Shown here in pieces: positions 8,451 to 15,437 of a stretch of DNA of 26,363 nucleotides. How positions within the stretch are numbered: the stretch's first letter is position 1; the number at the start of each line of letters is the position of its first letter. A program made the position numbers and the translations under genes. The notes beneath the pieces were generated by a model. That model was given only the letters and a program-made list of their open reading frames with translations, had not been told where the DNA came from and did not search any database. This DNA comes from Lachnospiraceae bacterium (lineage in GTDB: Bacteria; Bacillota; Clostridia; Lachnospirales; Lachnospiraceae), in the NCBI GenBank assembly GCA_900751785.1, contig CAADSM010000070.1, forward strand, positions 1 through 26,363. The letters run 5' to 3'.

Positions 8451-9146
8451 TCACGCTTTTTCTATTTTATACCCCACGCCCCAAACGACCTTCAGGTAGC
8501 GCGGTTCCTTGGGATTGATCTCGATCTTCTCCCTGATATGCCTGATGTGGACTGCGACCGTATTGTCTGCGCCGATCGCTTCCTCATTCCAGATAGACTC
8601 ATAGATCTGATTGATGGAAAATACCTTGCCCTGATTCTTCATGAGCAGGAGCAGGATATTATACTCAATCGGCGTCAGCTTCACGTACTCTCCGTCCACA
8701 GTCACCTCTTTCAGATCGTCGTTGATCCGCAGTCCGCCCACCTCATAGACCTGCTCCTTCGGCCCCTGCGCGGTCCCGCCGAGCTGGGTATAACGCCTGA
8801 GCTGGGACTTCACTCTCGCCACGAGCTCCAGCGGATTGAACGGCTTCGTCACATAATCATCAGCCCCCACGTTCAGGCCGAGGATCTTGTCCGCATCCTC
8901 TGATTTTGCCGACAGGATGATGATCGGGATACTGTTCTTCTCTCGTATCTTAAGGGTGGCTCTGATCCCGTCCAGCTTCGGCATCATGACGTCCAGTATC
9001 AGGAGGTTCACCTCTTCCTTCTCAAGAACACTGAGCGCCTCAATACCGTCGTAGGCTTTCAGGATGTTGTATCCTTCCTGCGACAGATAGATCTCGATCG
9101 CGTCTACTATTTCTTTATCGTCATCACATACTAGAATATTGTACAT
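8451..9146 (-). CDS. OmpR/VanR-family response regulator
   Basis: A 231-aa regulator with a receiver domain (acidic pocket DDD at 8-10, phospho-acceptor Asp52 in LILDVMMPK, Lys101 in VTKPFNP) and a C-terminal winged-helix DNA-binding domain (about 130-231, with AVHIRHIREKIE and VVWGVGYKIE). Three ATGs compete. I choose 9146 (MYNILVCDDD) because GGAGG then lies 8 bases upstream; the ATG at 9152 would leave only 2 bases. First gene of a regulator-kinase-heparinase operon, transcribed away from the vanG-type operon. It is VanR-like by family, but its partner kinase is not VanS-like, so I give no vanR symbol. Confidence 0.88.
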   Translation of the reverse strand: MYNILVCDDDKEIVDAIEIYLSQEGYNILKAYDGIEALSVLEKEEVNLLILDVMMPKLDGIRATLKIREKNSIPIIILSAKSEDADKILGLNVGADDYVTKPFNPLELVARVKSQLRRYTQLGGTAQGPKEQVYEVGGLRINDDLKEVTVDGEYVKLTPIEYNILLLLMKNQGKVFSINQIYESIWNEEAIGADNTVAVHIRHIREKIEINPKEPRYLKVVWGVGYKIEKA

Positions 9147-9337
9147 TTTCATCACCTCCCTTACAGTATACATGATATCGAAATTTTTTTAAGAGGGAGA
9201 TGGGAAAATCTTAGGAATTTATTAAATCATGGGAGAGGTGCTTAAGATCAGAATATCGGGAGGCTTGCAGAAGATCCGTATTTGCGCGGCTTTCTGCCTG
9301 TCTGTGATTTTGGGGAATACCCGGTATATTTTTTAAT

Positions 9338-9375
9338 GTCATTATGTTATAGTCATTATGTTATAGTCATTATGT
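9338..9375 (+). repeat. 14-bp tandem repeat, about 2.7 copies
   Basis: The unit GTCATTATGTTATA occurs at 9338-9351 and 9352-9365, followed by the first 10 bases again at 9366-9375. Copies are identical. It lies between the response regulator and the type I toxin locus, and each unit supplies a TATAGT that could act as a -10 element on the plus strand. Confidence 0.8.
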
Positions 9376-9510
9376 GGAGATGTTAGTTGGGGCGTTCAAG
9401 ATACGCCAGACCAAAATCAGACGCACCGTACATTGACAATAATATACTTACCCAGGGAGCCGTTGAGGTGCTATGTCAGCCGCCGGACGCAAGGAAGGAG
9501 GCTGGTGCTT

Positions 9511-9600
9511 ATGGTTACATACAGTGACTTGTTTACTTTTGTCATTATGCTTTGTGCTGTAATTACCCTTGTCGTAACGATAATAAAGCACAAAAAATAG
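9511..9600 (+). CDS. small membrane toxin, holin-like type I family
   Basis: A 29-aa peptide beginning MVTYSDLFTFVIML, with one hydrophobic segment (about residues 7-25) and a basic tail IIKHKK. AAGGAAGGAGG lies 9 bases before ATG 9511. Sequence and size fit the 'putative holin-like toxin' peptides common in Firmicutes (MVTYSDL start, short basic end), which are toxic by membrane insertion and repressed by an antisense RNA. A convergent RNA gene overlaps its 3' end here, and an inverted repeat links the two ends of the transcript. No clear plus-strand promoter was identified. Confidence 0.75.
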   Translation: MVTYSDLFTFVIMLCAVITLVVTIIKHKK

Positions 9601-9631
9601 CGCCCCTGCTCTGGTAAAGTAAGGCGCTATT
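9592..9631 (-). terminator. terminator of the antisense RNA
   Basis: On the minus strand AATAGCGCC (9631-9623) pairs over 9 bp with GGCGCTATT (9604-9596), followed by six T (9597-9592). It overlaps the stop codon of the toxin gene on the other strand. Confidence 0.8.
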
Positions 9632-9687
9632 CCAATAGATTTATTTTACCGGCGGCCAGGTGTGCACTGGCCAACGGCTCCCTTGTT
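9592..9687 (-). ncRNA. predicted antisense RNA antitoxin
   Basis: A minus-strand promoter with perfect consensus boxes and a strong terminator define an RNA of about 96 bases. It is complementary to the 3' untranslated part of the toxin transcript and overlaps the toxin stop codon. This convergent layout matches the type I pairs txpA/RatA and bsrG/SR4 of Bacillus. The transcript ends are predicted from promoter spacing and the hairpin. It has no open reading frame of note. Confidence 0.7.
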
Positions 9688-9693
9688 AAGTAT

Positions 9694-9722
9694 ATTATAG
9701 TCACTATTTCAACATGTGTCAA
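9694..9722 (-). promoter_or_regulatory. consensus sigma-A promoter of the antisense RNA
   Basis: On the minus strand TTGACA (9722-9717), a 17-base spacer, and TATAAT (9699-9694). Both hexamers are perfect matches, so the RNA should be abundant and constitutive. Confidence 0.85.
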
Positions 9723-9864
9723 ATGATACCTCATATTAATCTGCTATCCTCTCCATCCCCTCATCCTTCTTTCATTGCTCAGCATTTCCTCAAGCCTGCT
9801 TCGCTCTGCGTAAAATTCCCGCATTGCAATTATAATGTATCGTACTACGATAACTGAAAACAAA

Positions 9865-9939
9865 TCATAAAATCTTAATCTTTCATTCGCTAAATCATCA
9901 GAATATCATTAAAATTCATTAATCCTGACCTGCTATCCT
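9865..9939 (+). promoter_or_regulatory. likely vanG operon promoter with phased activator repeats
   Basis: An extended -10, TGCTATCCT (9931-9939), lies about 95 bases before vanG. There is no good -35, but TCAT(T) elements recur at 9883, 9895, 9906 and 9916, one helical turn apart (10-12 bases), with a further TCAT at 9865. Spaced direct repeats reaching the -35 position are typical for OmpR/VanR-family activators. The protein that binds is unknown. Bases 9723-9860 show nothing else recognisable. Confidence 0.45.
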
Positions 9940-10031
9940 TTACTCATCAACCAGAGAAAGGCTGAACAGCTGATCTCCTTCCCGCCCCGGGATGGACGAT
10001 CTGATCATTAGGAAAAAGGAGAAGATAGCAG

Positions 10032-10601
10032 ATGGAAAACAACAGAACAGAAAACACGAACAGAAAAAAGATTGCCGTACTTTTCGGCGGATGCTCCTCA
10101 GAATATCAGGTATCCCTTCAGTCTGCCCATGCAGTCATATCCAATATTGATACTGACTGCTATGAGCTGTTCATGATCGGTATTGCCGCGGCGAACGGAC
10201 AATGGTATCTCTATCGCGGAAATATCGACGACATCCCGGAGGACCGCTGGCTCTCAGAGCAAAACTGCACGCCGGTCTGGGTCTCCACAGATAAGACCGT
10301 TCACGGCATCTGCTTCCAGGACAGCGGCTCTATACATACCATCCCGCTGGATGCAGCATTCCCGATCCTGCACGGAAAGAACGGGGAGGACGGAACAGTC
10401 CAGGGGCTGCTGGAGCTTGCCGGCATCCCAGTCATCGGATGCGGCCTGCTCAGTTCTGCAGTCGGCATGGATAAGGAACTGGCGCACAGGATCGTGTCAG
10501 CAGCCGGTATCCCGACTGCTGCGACAGTGACTGTCACCCGGCCTTACAGCGCTGAGGAACTCATGAAATTATGTAGCAGTCCCCGGATGCAGCGAGCATG
10601 A
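10032..10601 (+). pseudogene. vanG: truncated D-alanine--D-serine ligase, VanG type (N-terminal half)
   Basis: The first about 180 residues match the start of the VanG ligase family: KKIAVLFGGCSSEYQVSLQSA, then FPILHGKNGEDGTVQGLLEL, then MDKELAHRIVSAAGIP. A full ligase has about 350 residues. Here the match stops near residue 178 (AEEL), after which the frame runs through foreign sequence to TGA at 10599-10601. The ATP-binding central domain and the C-terminal catalytic part are missing, so no D-Ala-D-Ser can be made. Start at ATG 10032 with AAGGAG 10 bases upstream; the promoter region and ribosome site are intact. The next bases encode the end of a VanXY-type peptidase in another frame, which marks an internal deletion spanning both genes. 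Confidence 0.85.
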
Positions 10602-10950
10602 ATCCGGCCTCGCCATCGACCTGGCGGCAGACGCGCCTGACATAGACTTTATCTGCCCGGAATTTCCACCAACAGGAATCTGCCAGATATTCCGAGAAAA
10701 AGCACCCTTCTACGGTTTCATCCAGCGATATCCGAAAGGGAAGGAAGACATCACCGGGATCAGCGAAGAGCCATGGCACTTCCGCTACGTGGGAATGCCT
10801 CACTCAAGGATCATCGCTGAACGTGGACTGGTGCTGGAAGAATATATCCGGCTCCTGGAGCAGAGCCAGACATCGGACGGCCATCGCATTTCCCGCTATC
10901 CCGCGCGCAGTGAAAAAGAGATGCGCCTGGCAGGACAAGAGGTAATCTGA
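10567..10950 (+). pseudogene. truncated VanXY/VanY-type D,D-peptidase (C-terminal half)
   Basis: In the +1 frame relative to the vanG remnant, an open stretch of 127 codons without start codon reads VPGCSEHESGLAIDLAAD, then PFYGFIQRYPKGKEDITG and EEPWHFRYVGMPHS. These are the zinc-binding SxHxxGxAxD motif and the EPWHFRYVGxPH motif of the VanXY/VanY (peptidase M15) family. The N-terminal part, with the ribosome site and start, is gone. A TGA lies directly upstream in this frame (10564-10566). It ends at TGA 10948-10950, one base before vanTm, as expected for the original vanXY-vanT junction. Identity as vanXY rather than vanY is inferred from gene order (vanG-vanXY-vanT). Confidence 0.85.
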
Positions 10951-10951
10951 T

Positions 10952-12022
10952 ATGGGAGGAAGCACTTACGCTAAACCGAGGGAGTACGCCGGGATTGATT
11001 TTTTCCGTATCTTTGCGGCAGTCCTTGTCATCGCCGTCCACACTGCGCCATTCTCCGTCATCAGCGGTGACCTGGACTTTCTTCTGACGTACTGTCTCGG
11101 AAGGATCGCGGTTCCCTTCTTCCTGATGACAACGGGATATTTTTTGCTGGGCCCGTGGAAATCCGCGGGCTGCCGGGACAGCAGGAAAATCAGCCGTTTT
11201 CTGAAAAAGACGCTGTTCCTGTATCTGGCTGCCTCAATCTTATATCTGCCGGTCAATCTCTACTCCGGCGGACTCCCTGATACAGCGGGAAGCTTCCTGA
11301 AAATGCTCTTTTTCGACGGAACCTTCTACCATCTGTGGTATTTTCCCGCAGCAGTCATCGGATGTATCCTCGCGGCTGTCCTGCTGAGATACACATCCCT
11401 AAGGACAGCCATGCTGGCCGCCTCCCTGCTCTGGCTCTTCGGACTGGGCGGCGACAGCTATTTCGGTCTCGCCAGCCGGCTGCCCGCCCTCAAGACCATT
11501 TACAGTGCGGTCTTCTCCATCAGCAGCTACACCCGCAATGGAATCTTTTTCGCGCCGCTGTTTCTGCTGATGGGAGCGGCAGTCTATGAAATCAGCCGGA
11601 AAAAGTTCTGGCAGCTTCGGGATCTCAGAGACGACCGCCGTACACTCAGCCTGTTCACTGCCGGGCTCGCCGCATCCGGAGTCCTGATGCTCACGGAAGG
11701 ATATCTCACCTACAGCCTGGGGCTCCAGAGGCACAACAGCATGTACCTGTTCCTGGTCCCGGTAATGTATTTCCTGTTCCGGCTGCTTCTTCTGGTACCG
11801 GGGAATGCTCCAGTCCTGGTTCGCAATATTTCTATGCTGGTATACGTCATCCACCCGGCCGTTATCATCGCGCTGCGGGGCGCGGCAAAAGCCGTCGGCC
11901 TGACATGGCTTCTTGTCGACAACACACTGGTCCAGTTTCTCACCGTCACAGCCGCCTCCTTCGCGGCCGCGGCGCTGATCGGATATGTGACCGGATACGT
12001 ACTCAAGCGAAAGGGGAGATAA
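10952..12022 (+). CDS. vanTm: VanT-type membrane domain protein (acyltransferase 3 family)
   Basis: A 356-aa polytopic membrane protein starting MGGSTYAKPREYAGIDFFR. The opening (GIDFFRIFAAVLVIAVHTAPF) and about ten hydrophobic segments are those of the acyltransferase-3 fold that forms the N-terminal half of VanT serine racemases, where it is thought to help serine uptake. In VanG and VanC types this half is fused to the racemase; here it ends with its own stop (LKRKGR) and the racemase follows as a separate gene, as described for vanTmL and vanTrL of vanL. The start has AAGAGG about 9 bases upstream and follows the vanXY stop by one base. No frame damage is seen. Confidence 0.85.
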   Translation: MGGSTYAKPREYAGIDFFRIFAAVLVIAVHTAPFSVISGDLDFLLTYCLGRIAVPFFLMTTGYFLLGPWKSAGCRDSRKISRFLKKTLFLYLAASILYLPVNLYSGGLPDTAGSFLKMLFFDGTFYHLWYFPAAVIGCILAAVLLRYTSLRTAMLAASLLWLFGLGGDSYFGLASRLPALKTIYSAVFSISSYTRNGIFFAPLFLLMGAAVYEISRKKFWQLRDLRDDRRTLSLFTAGLAASGVLMLTEGYLTYSLGLQRHNSMYLFLVPVMYFLFRLLLLVPGNAPVLVRNISMLVYVIHPAVIIALRGAAKAVGLTWLLVDNTLVQFLTVTAASFAAAALIGYVTGYVLKRKGR

Positions 12023-12024
12023 TT

Positions 12025-13311
12025 ATGTACGAAAAAAACAGAGCCTGGATCGAACTGAACCGCGAGCATCTGCTCCACAATATAAAGGAGCTTCAGCATC
12101 TCGCCGGAGAGCGGTGCGAACTGATGCCGGCAGTAAAGGCTGATGCATACGGCCATGGCGACGTCCTCATCTCATCCATGCTGCAGGACGCCGGCATCCG
12201 CAATTACTGCACAGCGACAGTAGATGAGGCTGTCCGCCTGCGGCAGGCCGGCATCCAAGGGCAGATCCTGATCCTGGGTTATACGCACCCGGACGCATTT
12301 CCCGAGCTGGCGCGCTATGCATTGACACAGACCGTAGTAGACACTGACTATGCGCGGGAGCTCTCCGAGTTCTCGCAGAAATTTTCTGACTATACGGATA
12401 CCCGCTGCCCGCAGGAATCTTCTGCCCTCACAGATGCCGGCTGCCCACAGAAATCTTCTGCCCTCACAGATGCCGGCTGCTCACACGGATCCCCCGCCAG
12501 CATGCGGGATTTCCTCGGCAGGACACCGGGGCTTCCAGGCAGCGGCGGCATCTCTGTTCATATCGCTATAGACACAGGTATGCACCGCCTGGGGATCCCC
12601 TATGAAAACACAGACACTCTCCCCTCACTCTGGTCTTTGCCCGGCCTGGAGATCACAGGCGTCTTCTCACACCTCTGCGTATCGGATGGACTTACGGAGA
12701 CGGAGAAACGCTTTACAGAGCAGCAGATATATCGGTTCTGCCGCGCGGTCGACGCTCTTCACGCCAGAGGGATCATGGGATTTCAGACTCATATCCAGGG
12801 CAGCTACGGCATCCTGAACTATTCCCAGTATCGTTTCGATCTCGCCAGACCGGGAATTGCCCTGTACGGTGTACTCAGCTCTCAAAATGACAGACCCGCG
12901 GCAGATGTCCGCCTCGCTCCCGTCCTGTCCCTAAAGTCCCGGATCGTCTGTATCCGCGGGCTTTCCGCAGGAGAATCTGCAGGATACGGGCTCGCCTACA
13001 CGGCACAGAGCACGCGTCGGATCGCCATCGTCTCCGCCGGCTATGCTGATGGGATCCCTCGCAGCCTTTCCAACCGGGGACATGCCCTTGTCAATGGGAA
13101 GCGTGTTCCGATCATCGGACGCATCTGTATGGACCAGCTCACCTTGGACGTAACCGGCGTACCGGATATACAGCGGGGAGACGAAGCAATATTCATCGGC
13201 AGATCAGGGGACTGTGAGATCCGGGCAGAGGATATGGCGGAAGACACCGGGACGATCACGAATGAGATCCTGAGCAGGATGGGGGCGCGGGTGCAGAGGA
13301 TCGTAATATAA
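12025..13311 (+). CDS. vanTr: serine/alanine racemase, VanT racemase domain
   Basis: A 428-aa PLP racemase of the alanine racemase family. The cofactor lysine is K38 in AVKADAYGHGD, the barrel motif IDTGMHRLG is present, and the C-terminal catalytic Tyr is in SAGYADGIPRS (about Y340), with the ICMDQL motif following. The frame is open further upstream, but ATG 12025 (MYEKNRAWIEL) has GGGGAG about 7 bases before it and aligns with the usual start. It lies two bases after vanTm. In VanT enzymes this domain makes D-Ser for the ligase; with vanG broken, D-Ser or D-Ala formed here has no resistance role. Unusual: residues about 122-170 form a Cys/Ser-rich insert built of 12-residue repeats where relatives have a short linker. 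Confidence 0.88.
   Translation: MYEKNRAWIELNREHLLHNIKELQHLAGERCELMPAVKADAYGHGDVLISSMLQDAGIRNYCTATVDEAVRLRQAGIQGQILILGYTHPDAFPELARYALTQTVVDTDYARELSEFSQKFSDYTDTRCPQESSALTDAGCPQKSSALTDAGCSHGSPASMRDFLGRTPGLPGSGGISVHIAIDTGMHRLGIPYENTDTLPSLWSLPGLEITGVFSHLCVSDGLTETEKRFTEQQIYRFCRAVDALHARGIMGFQTHIQGSYGILNYSQYRFDLARPGIALYGVLSSQNDRPAADVRLAPVLSLKSRIVCIRGLSAGESAGYGLAYTAQSTRRIAIVSAGYADGIPRSLSNRGHALVNGKRVPIIGRICMDQLTLDVTGVPDIQRGDEAIFIGRSGDCEIRAEDMAEDTGTITNEILSRMGARVQRIVI
12406..12477 (+). repeat. 36-bp in-frame tandem repeat inside vanTr
   Basis: Two 36-base units (12406-12441 and 12442-12477) differ at two positions and encode CPQESSALTDAG and CPQKSSALTDAG. A third, decayed unit begins at 12478 (CSHGSP), and the preceding YTDTR resembles the end of another. 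The length is a multiple of three, so copy changes keep the frame. Confidence 0.85.
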
Positions 13312-13346
13312 AACACAAGGCTGTTCATATGTCACAGCATCAGAAA

Positions 13347-13398
13347 CCGGCGGTCCCTGATCATGTTCCAGGACCGCCGGAGCTGCTTCTCTTTCTTT
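13347..13398. terminator. terminator between vanTr and the anti-sigma gene
   Basis: CCGGCGGTCC (13347-13356) pairs perfectly with GGACCGCCGG (13371-13380). A T-rich tail, TTCTCTTTCTTT, follows on the plus strand. It sits between two convergent genes; on the minus strand only a short TTTCT follows, so it ends the vanTr transcript most clearly. Confidence 0.7.
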
Positions 13399-14665
13399 AA
13401 TTGTACTCCACTGTATAGATCCCGTATACTTCATCCGTCTCCATCAGTTCCAGCAGCACATCCTTCTGTGCTATGCAGGCAAATCCATAGATCTCCAGCC
13501 CATTCTCCCTGACGTAATCCGCGGCTTCCGCAAAACCGTCAGCAGACTGACCCATCATTTCCAGAAATTTCTCCTGCTCCGCCATGTAGTCCAGCATGAC
13601 TGCAAAGTGTTCTCCCGCGGATGCCTCATCAGCGATCTTCTCGCCCGCATCCTCCCTGCTTGCAGGGTCGTCTCCATAAGACCAGATCACCAGGTCCGGA
13701 TACTTTTCGCGGTCCCACTCGACCGACGAGGATTGACCAAGCGATGTATAAAACCCGAGGTTTGCCGGACGGCCAGCCGCCTGATAAGCTCCCTCTGCCA
13801 TCGTACGGGGCGCGCACCACACATCCATTATACTGTCAGACTGTGCTTCTGCAAATTCAAGAAACGCCTCATAAGACAGGATCTTATCCAGGGTCACATA
13901 CGCCAGATAGAACCTGCTGTCATCCAGCGCATTCAGATTCTCCAGGCATAATTCCCTGTCTCCGGATGCGCCGAAGAACTGTCCCTGACCGTCCGCGATC
14001 TGTTCTGTCAGAGTTCCATCCTGATCCATATCCATCTGGAACCATCCAAAGACATTGGATACAGGCAGCCTGAATTGATCGATATCATACAGCCGGAGCT
14101 CTCCCCTCTGGATCTGTCCCGCCGTATTCTGAAATCTCCCTGTCCTGCTGACATTCTGATAAATGTAAATATCATAATTGCCGTATCCTCTGTCCTCGAC
14201 CTGCACGTTATTCCTGTAGGTCCCCGGAAGAGCCAGCTCGGTATACACTGCCATATCAAGGCTCATCTGATTCGTCGTGCCGCCATAGCTGTCCTGCCCC
14301 ACGATCTTCCCCGGATCATAGTAAAACTGTGAAACAGCACCTGGAAGGACGAACAGGATCAGAAGGACGATGACCAGCATCACGGCGCACACCGCGGCTC
14401 CCATCTTGAGAAATGCCCTGCGGATCGCACGGTTCACACGCTTTGTAAACTCATCCCCGCCTGCGCCATCCTCTCTTTTCTGCCCAGGCTCTGCATCTTC
14501 TTTTTGATTCACATCCGCTCCAAGGTTCAGTGTGTCGCTCTCCTCCCGCTCGAAAAGATACTCGCTGATCGCCTCGTGTTTCTCAATATCCTGCTCTACC
14601 ATCTCCCGTTCCTGCTCTCCGAGTTCCTTTTTCCTGTAGAGCTCCAGCAGTTCACGATATCTCAT
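13397..14665 (-). CDS. membrane anti-sigma factor of the sigma-regulator type
   Basis: A 422-aa protein with a cytoplasmic, charged helical N-terminus (MRYRELLELYRKKELGEQER), an acidic linker, a basic stop (RVNRAIRRAF), one membrane segment (about residues 87-109) and an extracytoplasmic domain of about 310 residues. This plan matches the Firmicute 'sigma factor regulator' family (Sigma_reg_N/Sigma_reg_C), which binds an ECF sigma factor at the membrane. No zinc-binding HxxxCxxC is present. The start ATG 14665 has GGAGG 9 bases upstream and overlaps the sigma gene by 14 bases, so the two are co-translated. The signal sensed is unknown. Confidence 0.75.
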   Translation of the reverse strand: MRYRELLELYRKKELGEQEREMVEQDIEKHEAISEYLFEREESDTLNLGADVNQKEDAEPGQKREDGAGGDEFTKRVNRAIRRAFLKMGAAVCAVMLVIVLLILFVLPGAVSQFYYDPGKIVGQDSYGGTTNQMSLDMAVYTELALPGTYRNNVQVEDRGYGNYDIYIYQNVSRTGRFQNTAGQIQRGELRLYDIDQFRLPVSNVFGWFQMDMDQDGTLTEQIADGQGQFFGASGDRELCLENLNALDDSRFYLAYVTLDKILSYEAFLEFAEAQSDSIMDVWCAPRTMAEGAYQAAGRPANLGFYTSLGQSSSVEWDREKYPDLVIWSYGDDPASREDAGEKIADEASAGEHFAVMLDYMAEQEKFLEMMGQSADGFAEAADYVRENGLEIYGFACIAQKDVLLELMETDEVYGIYTVEYN

Positions 14666-15179
14666 ATCCGTTCACCTCCATTATCCTGCGCAGTTCCCTC
14701 TTCGCACGCATGCTCAGGATCCTCGCATTCTCATAAGATATTCCCATGATCACAGCAGCCTCCTTGAGCGTAAACCGCTCAAAATAATTCAAGATCAATA
14801 TCTCCCTCTTTCGTTCATCCAGAGACAGGAGCGCTTCCTGAAGCATGCTGTTCTCTTCTTTCCTGATCGCCTGTTCCTCGGGATCTCCGTCCGCTATGCC
14901 TTCGCCGGATTTCCGTCTTTGCACGTCTCTACTCTCCATGTCATCCGAACAGAGCTCCCTTTTCCGCTTTTTCATCTCATTGATCAGAAGGTTTCTTCCA
15001 ACCATGTACAGCCAGGCACGGGCATTCACATGGCTTGAAGGGAGAGAGATGAGGGCCCGGCAGAACGCATCCTGCATGATGTCTTCCGCCAGGAGCCGGT
15101 CACGGCACATGGCGTACAGATAGCGGAAGATTTCTGCGCCGTAGCGTTGGTACAGTTCTTCCAGAAGTGCTTTATCCAA
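14652..15179 (-). CDS. ECF-type RNA polymerase sigma factor
   Basis: A 175-aa sigma-70-family protein with region 2 (about residues 7-72: RYLYAMCRDRLLAEDIMQDAFCRAL, core-binding and -10 recognition) and region 4 (about 112-165: LNYFERFTLKEAAVIMGISYENA, helix-turn-helix for -35). A charged linker rich in Lys, Arg and Glu joins them. The start codon is TTG at 15179, with AAAGGGGGTGAGG just upstream; no nearer ATG fits. It overlaps the downstream anti-sigma gene, the usual arrangement for an ECF sigma and its inhibitor. Its target genes are not apparent from the window. Confidence 0.85.
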   Translation of the reverse strand: MDKALLEELYQRYGAEIFRYLYAMCRDRLLAEDIMQDAFCRALISLPSSHVNARAWLYMVGRNLLINEMKKRKRELCSDDMESRDVQRRKSGEGIADGDPEEQAIRKEENSMLQEALLSLDERKREILILNYFERFTLKEAAVIMGISYENARILSMRAKRELRRIMEVNGYEIS

Positions 15180-15214
15180 ACCCTCACCCCCTTTGCTTGT
15201 TCTTCTAATAATAT

Positions 15215-15238
15215 AACATTTGAGGAGATGGAAATGTT
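15215..15238. repeat. inverted repeat upstream of the ECF sigma gene
   Basis: AACATTT (15215-15221) and AAATGTT (15232-15238) form a perfect 7-bp inverted repeat about 35 bases before the sigma start. A minus-strand TGTAAC abuts one arm. It could be an operator or a leader hairpin. Confidence 0.4.
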
Positions 15239-15269
15239 ACAGTTGCAGTGCTTTATTCTGATATAAATG

Positions 15270-15302
15270 AAGAAGGATGAGCTTGCCGGAGTATTGCTCA
15301 TC
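15270..15302. repeat. hairpin-forming inverted repeat between the regulator and sigma operons
   Basis: AAGGATGAGC (15270-15279) and GCTCATCCTT (15293-15302) pair over 10 bp around a 13-base loop. No clear U tract follows on either strand. Position suggests a backup terminator for the two-component operon. Confidence 0.5.
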
Positions 15303-15375
15303 CTTTAAAAATGATTTCTTCATTTACCAATGCCAGCATTTCCTCGTCCTCCCGGCATTTTCTCTAATAGTACGG

Positions 15376-15425
15376 AAAAAGCATCCAAAGAACACAGCAA
15401 CAAACTGCTGTGCCCTCGGATGCTT
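15376..15425 (-). terminator. terminator of the kinase-regulator operon
   Basis: On the minus strand AAGCATCC pairs with GGATGCTT, with an inner stem CACAGCA/TGCTGTG, and a run of five T follows (15380-15376). It lies 12 bases after the response regulator stop. Confidence 0.8.
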
Positions 15426-15437
15426 ATAAAAACAAAA

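Larger units (their letters stand above)
9441..9696. repeat. inverted repeat flanking the type I toxin gene
   Basis: The left arm 9441-9465 and the right arm 9672-9696 are 25 bases each and complementary at 23 positions; both contain GGGAGCCGTTG in opposite orientations. A second inner pair, GCCGCCGG near 9479-9486 and CCGGCGGC near 9650-9657, also matches. In a toxin mRNA the 5' and 3' ends could therefore pair, as known for other type I toxin mRNAs of Firmicutes. The left arm also looks like the start of the antisense RNA. Confidence 0.75.

Noticed and set aside
8451..9146. Calling the divergent regulator and kinase vanR and vanS of the vanG operon
   Set aside because: The kinase is 868 aa with a large extracellular region and several membrane helices, unlike VanS, and its operon runs into a heparinase-family gene. 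Proximity alone is not enough.
9433..9438. Plus-strand TTGACA as -35 box of the toxin promoter
   Set aside because: No -10-like hexamer lies 16-18 bases downstream; the sequence there is GC-rich.
11905..12024. Longer start for the racemase from ATG 11905
   Set aside because: It would overlap the vanTm coding end by about 120 bases in another frame and lacks a ribosome site; ATG 12025 has both site and homology start.
12406..12500. CRISPR-like repeat
   Set aside because: The units are directly adjacent without spacers and are in frame inside a gene; this is a coding tandem repeat.
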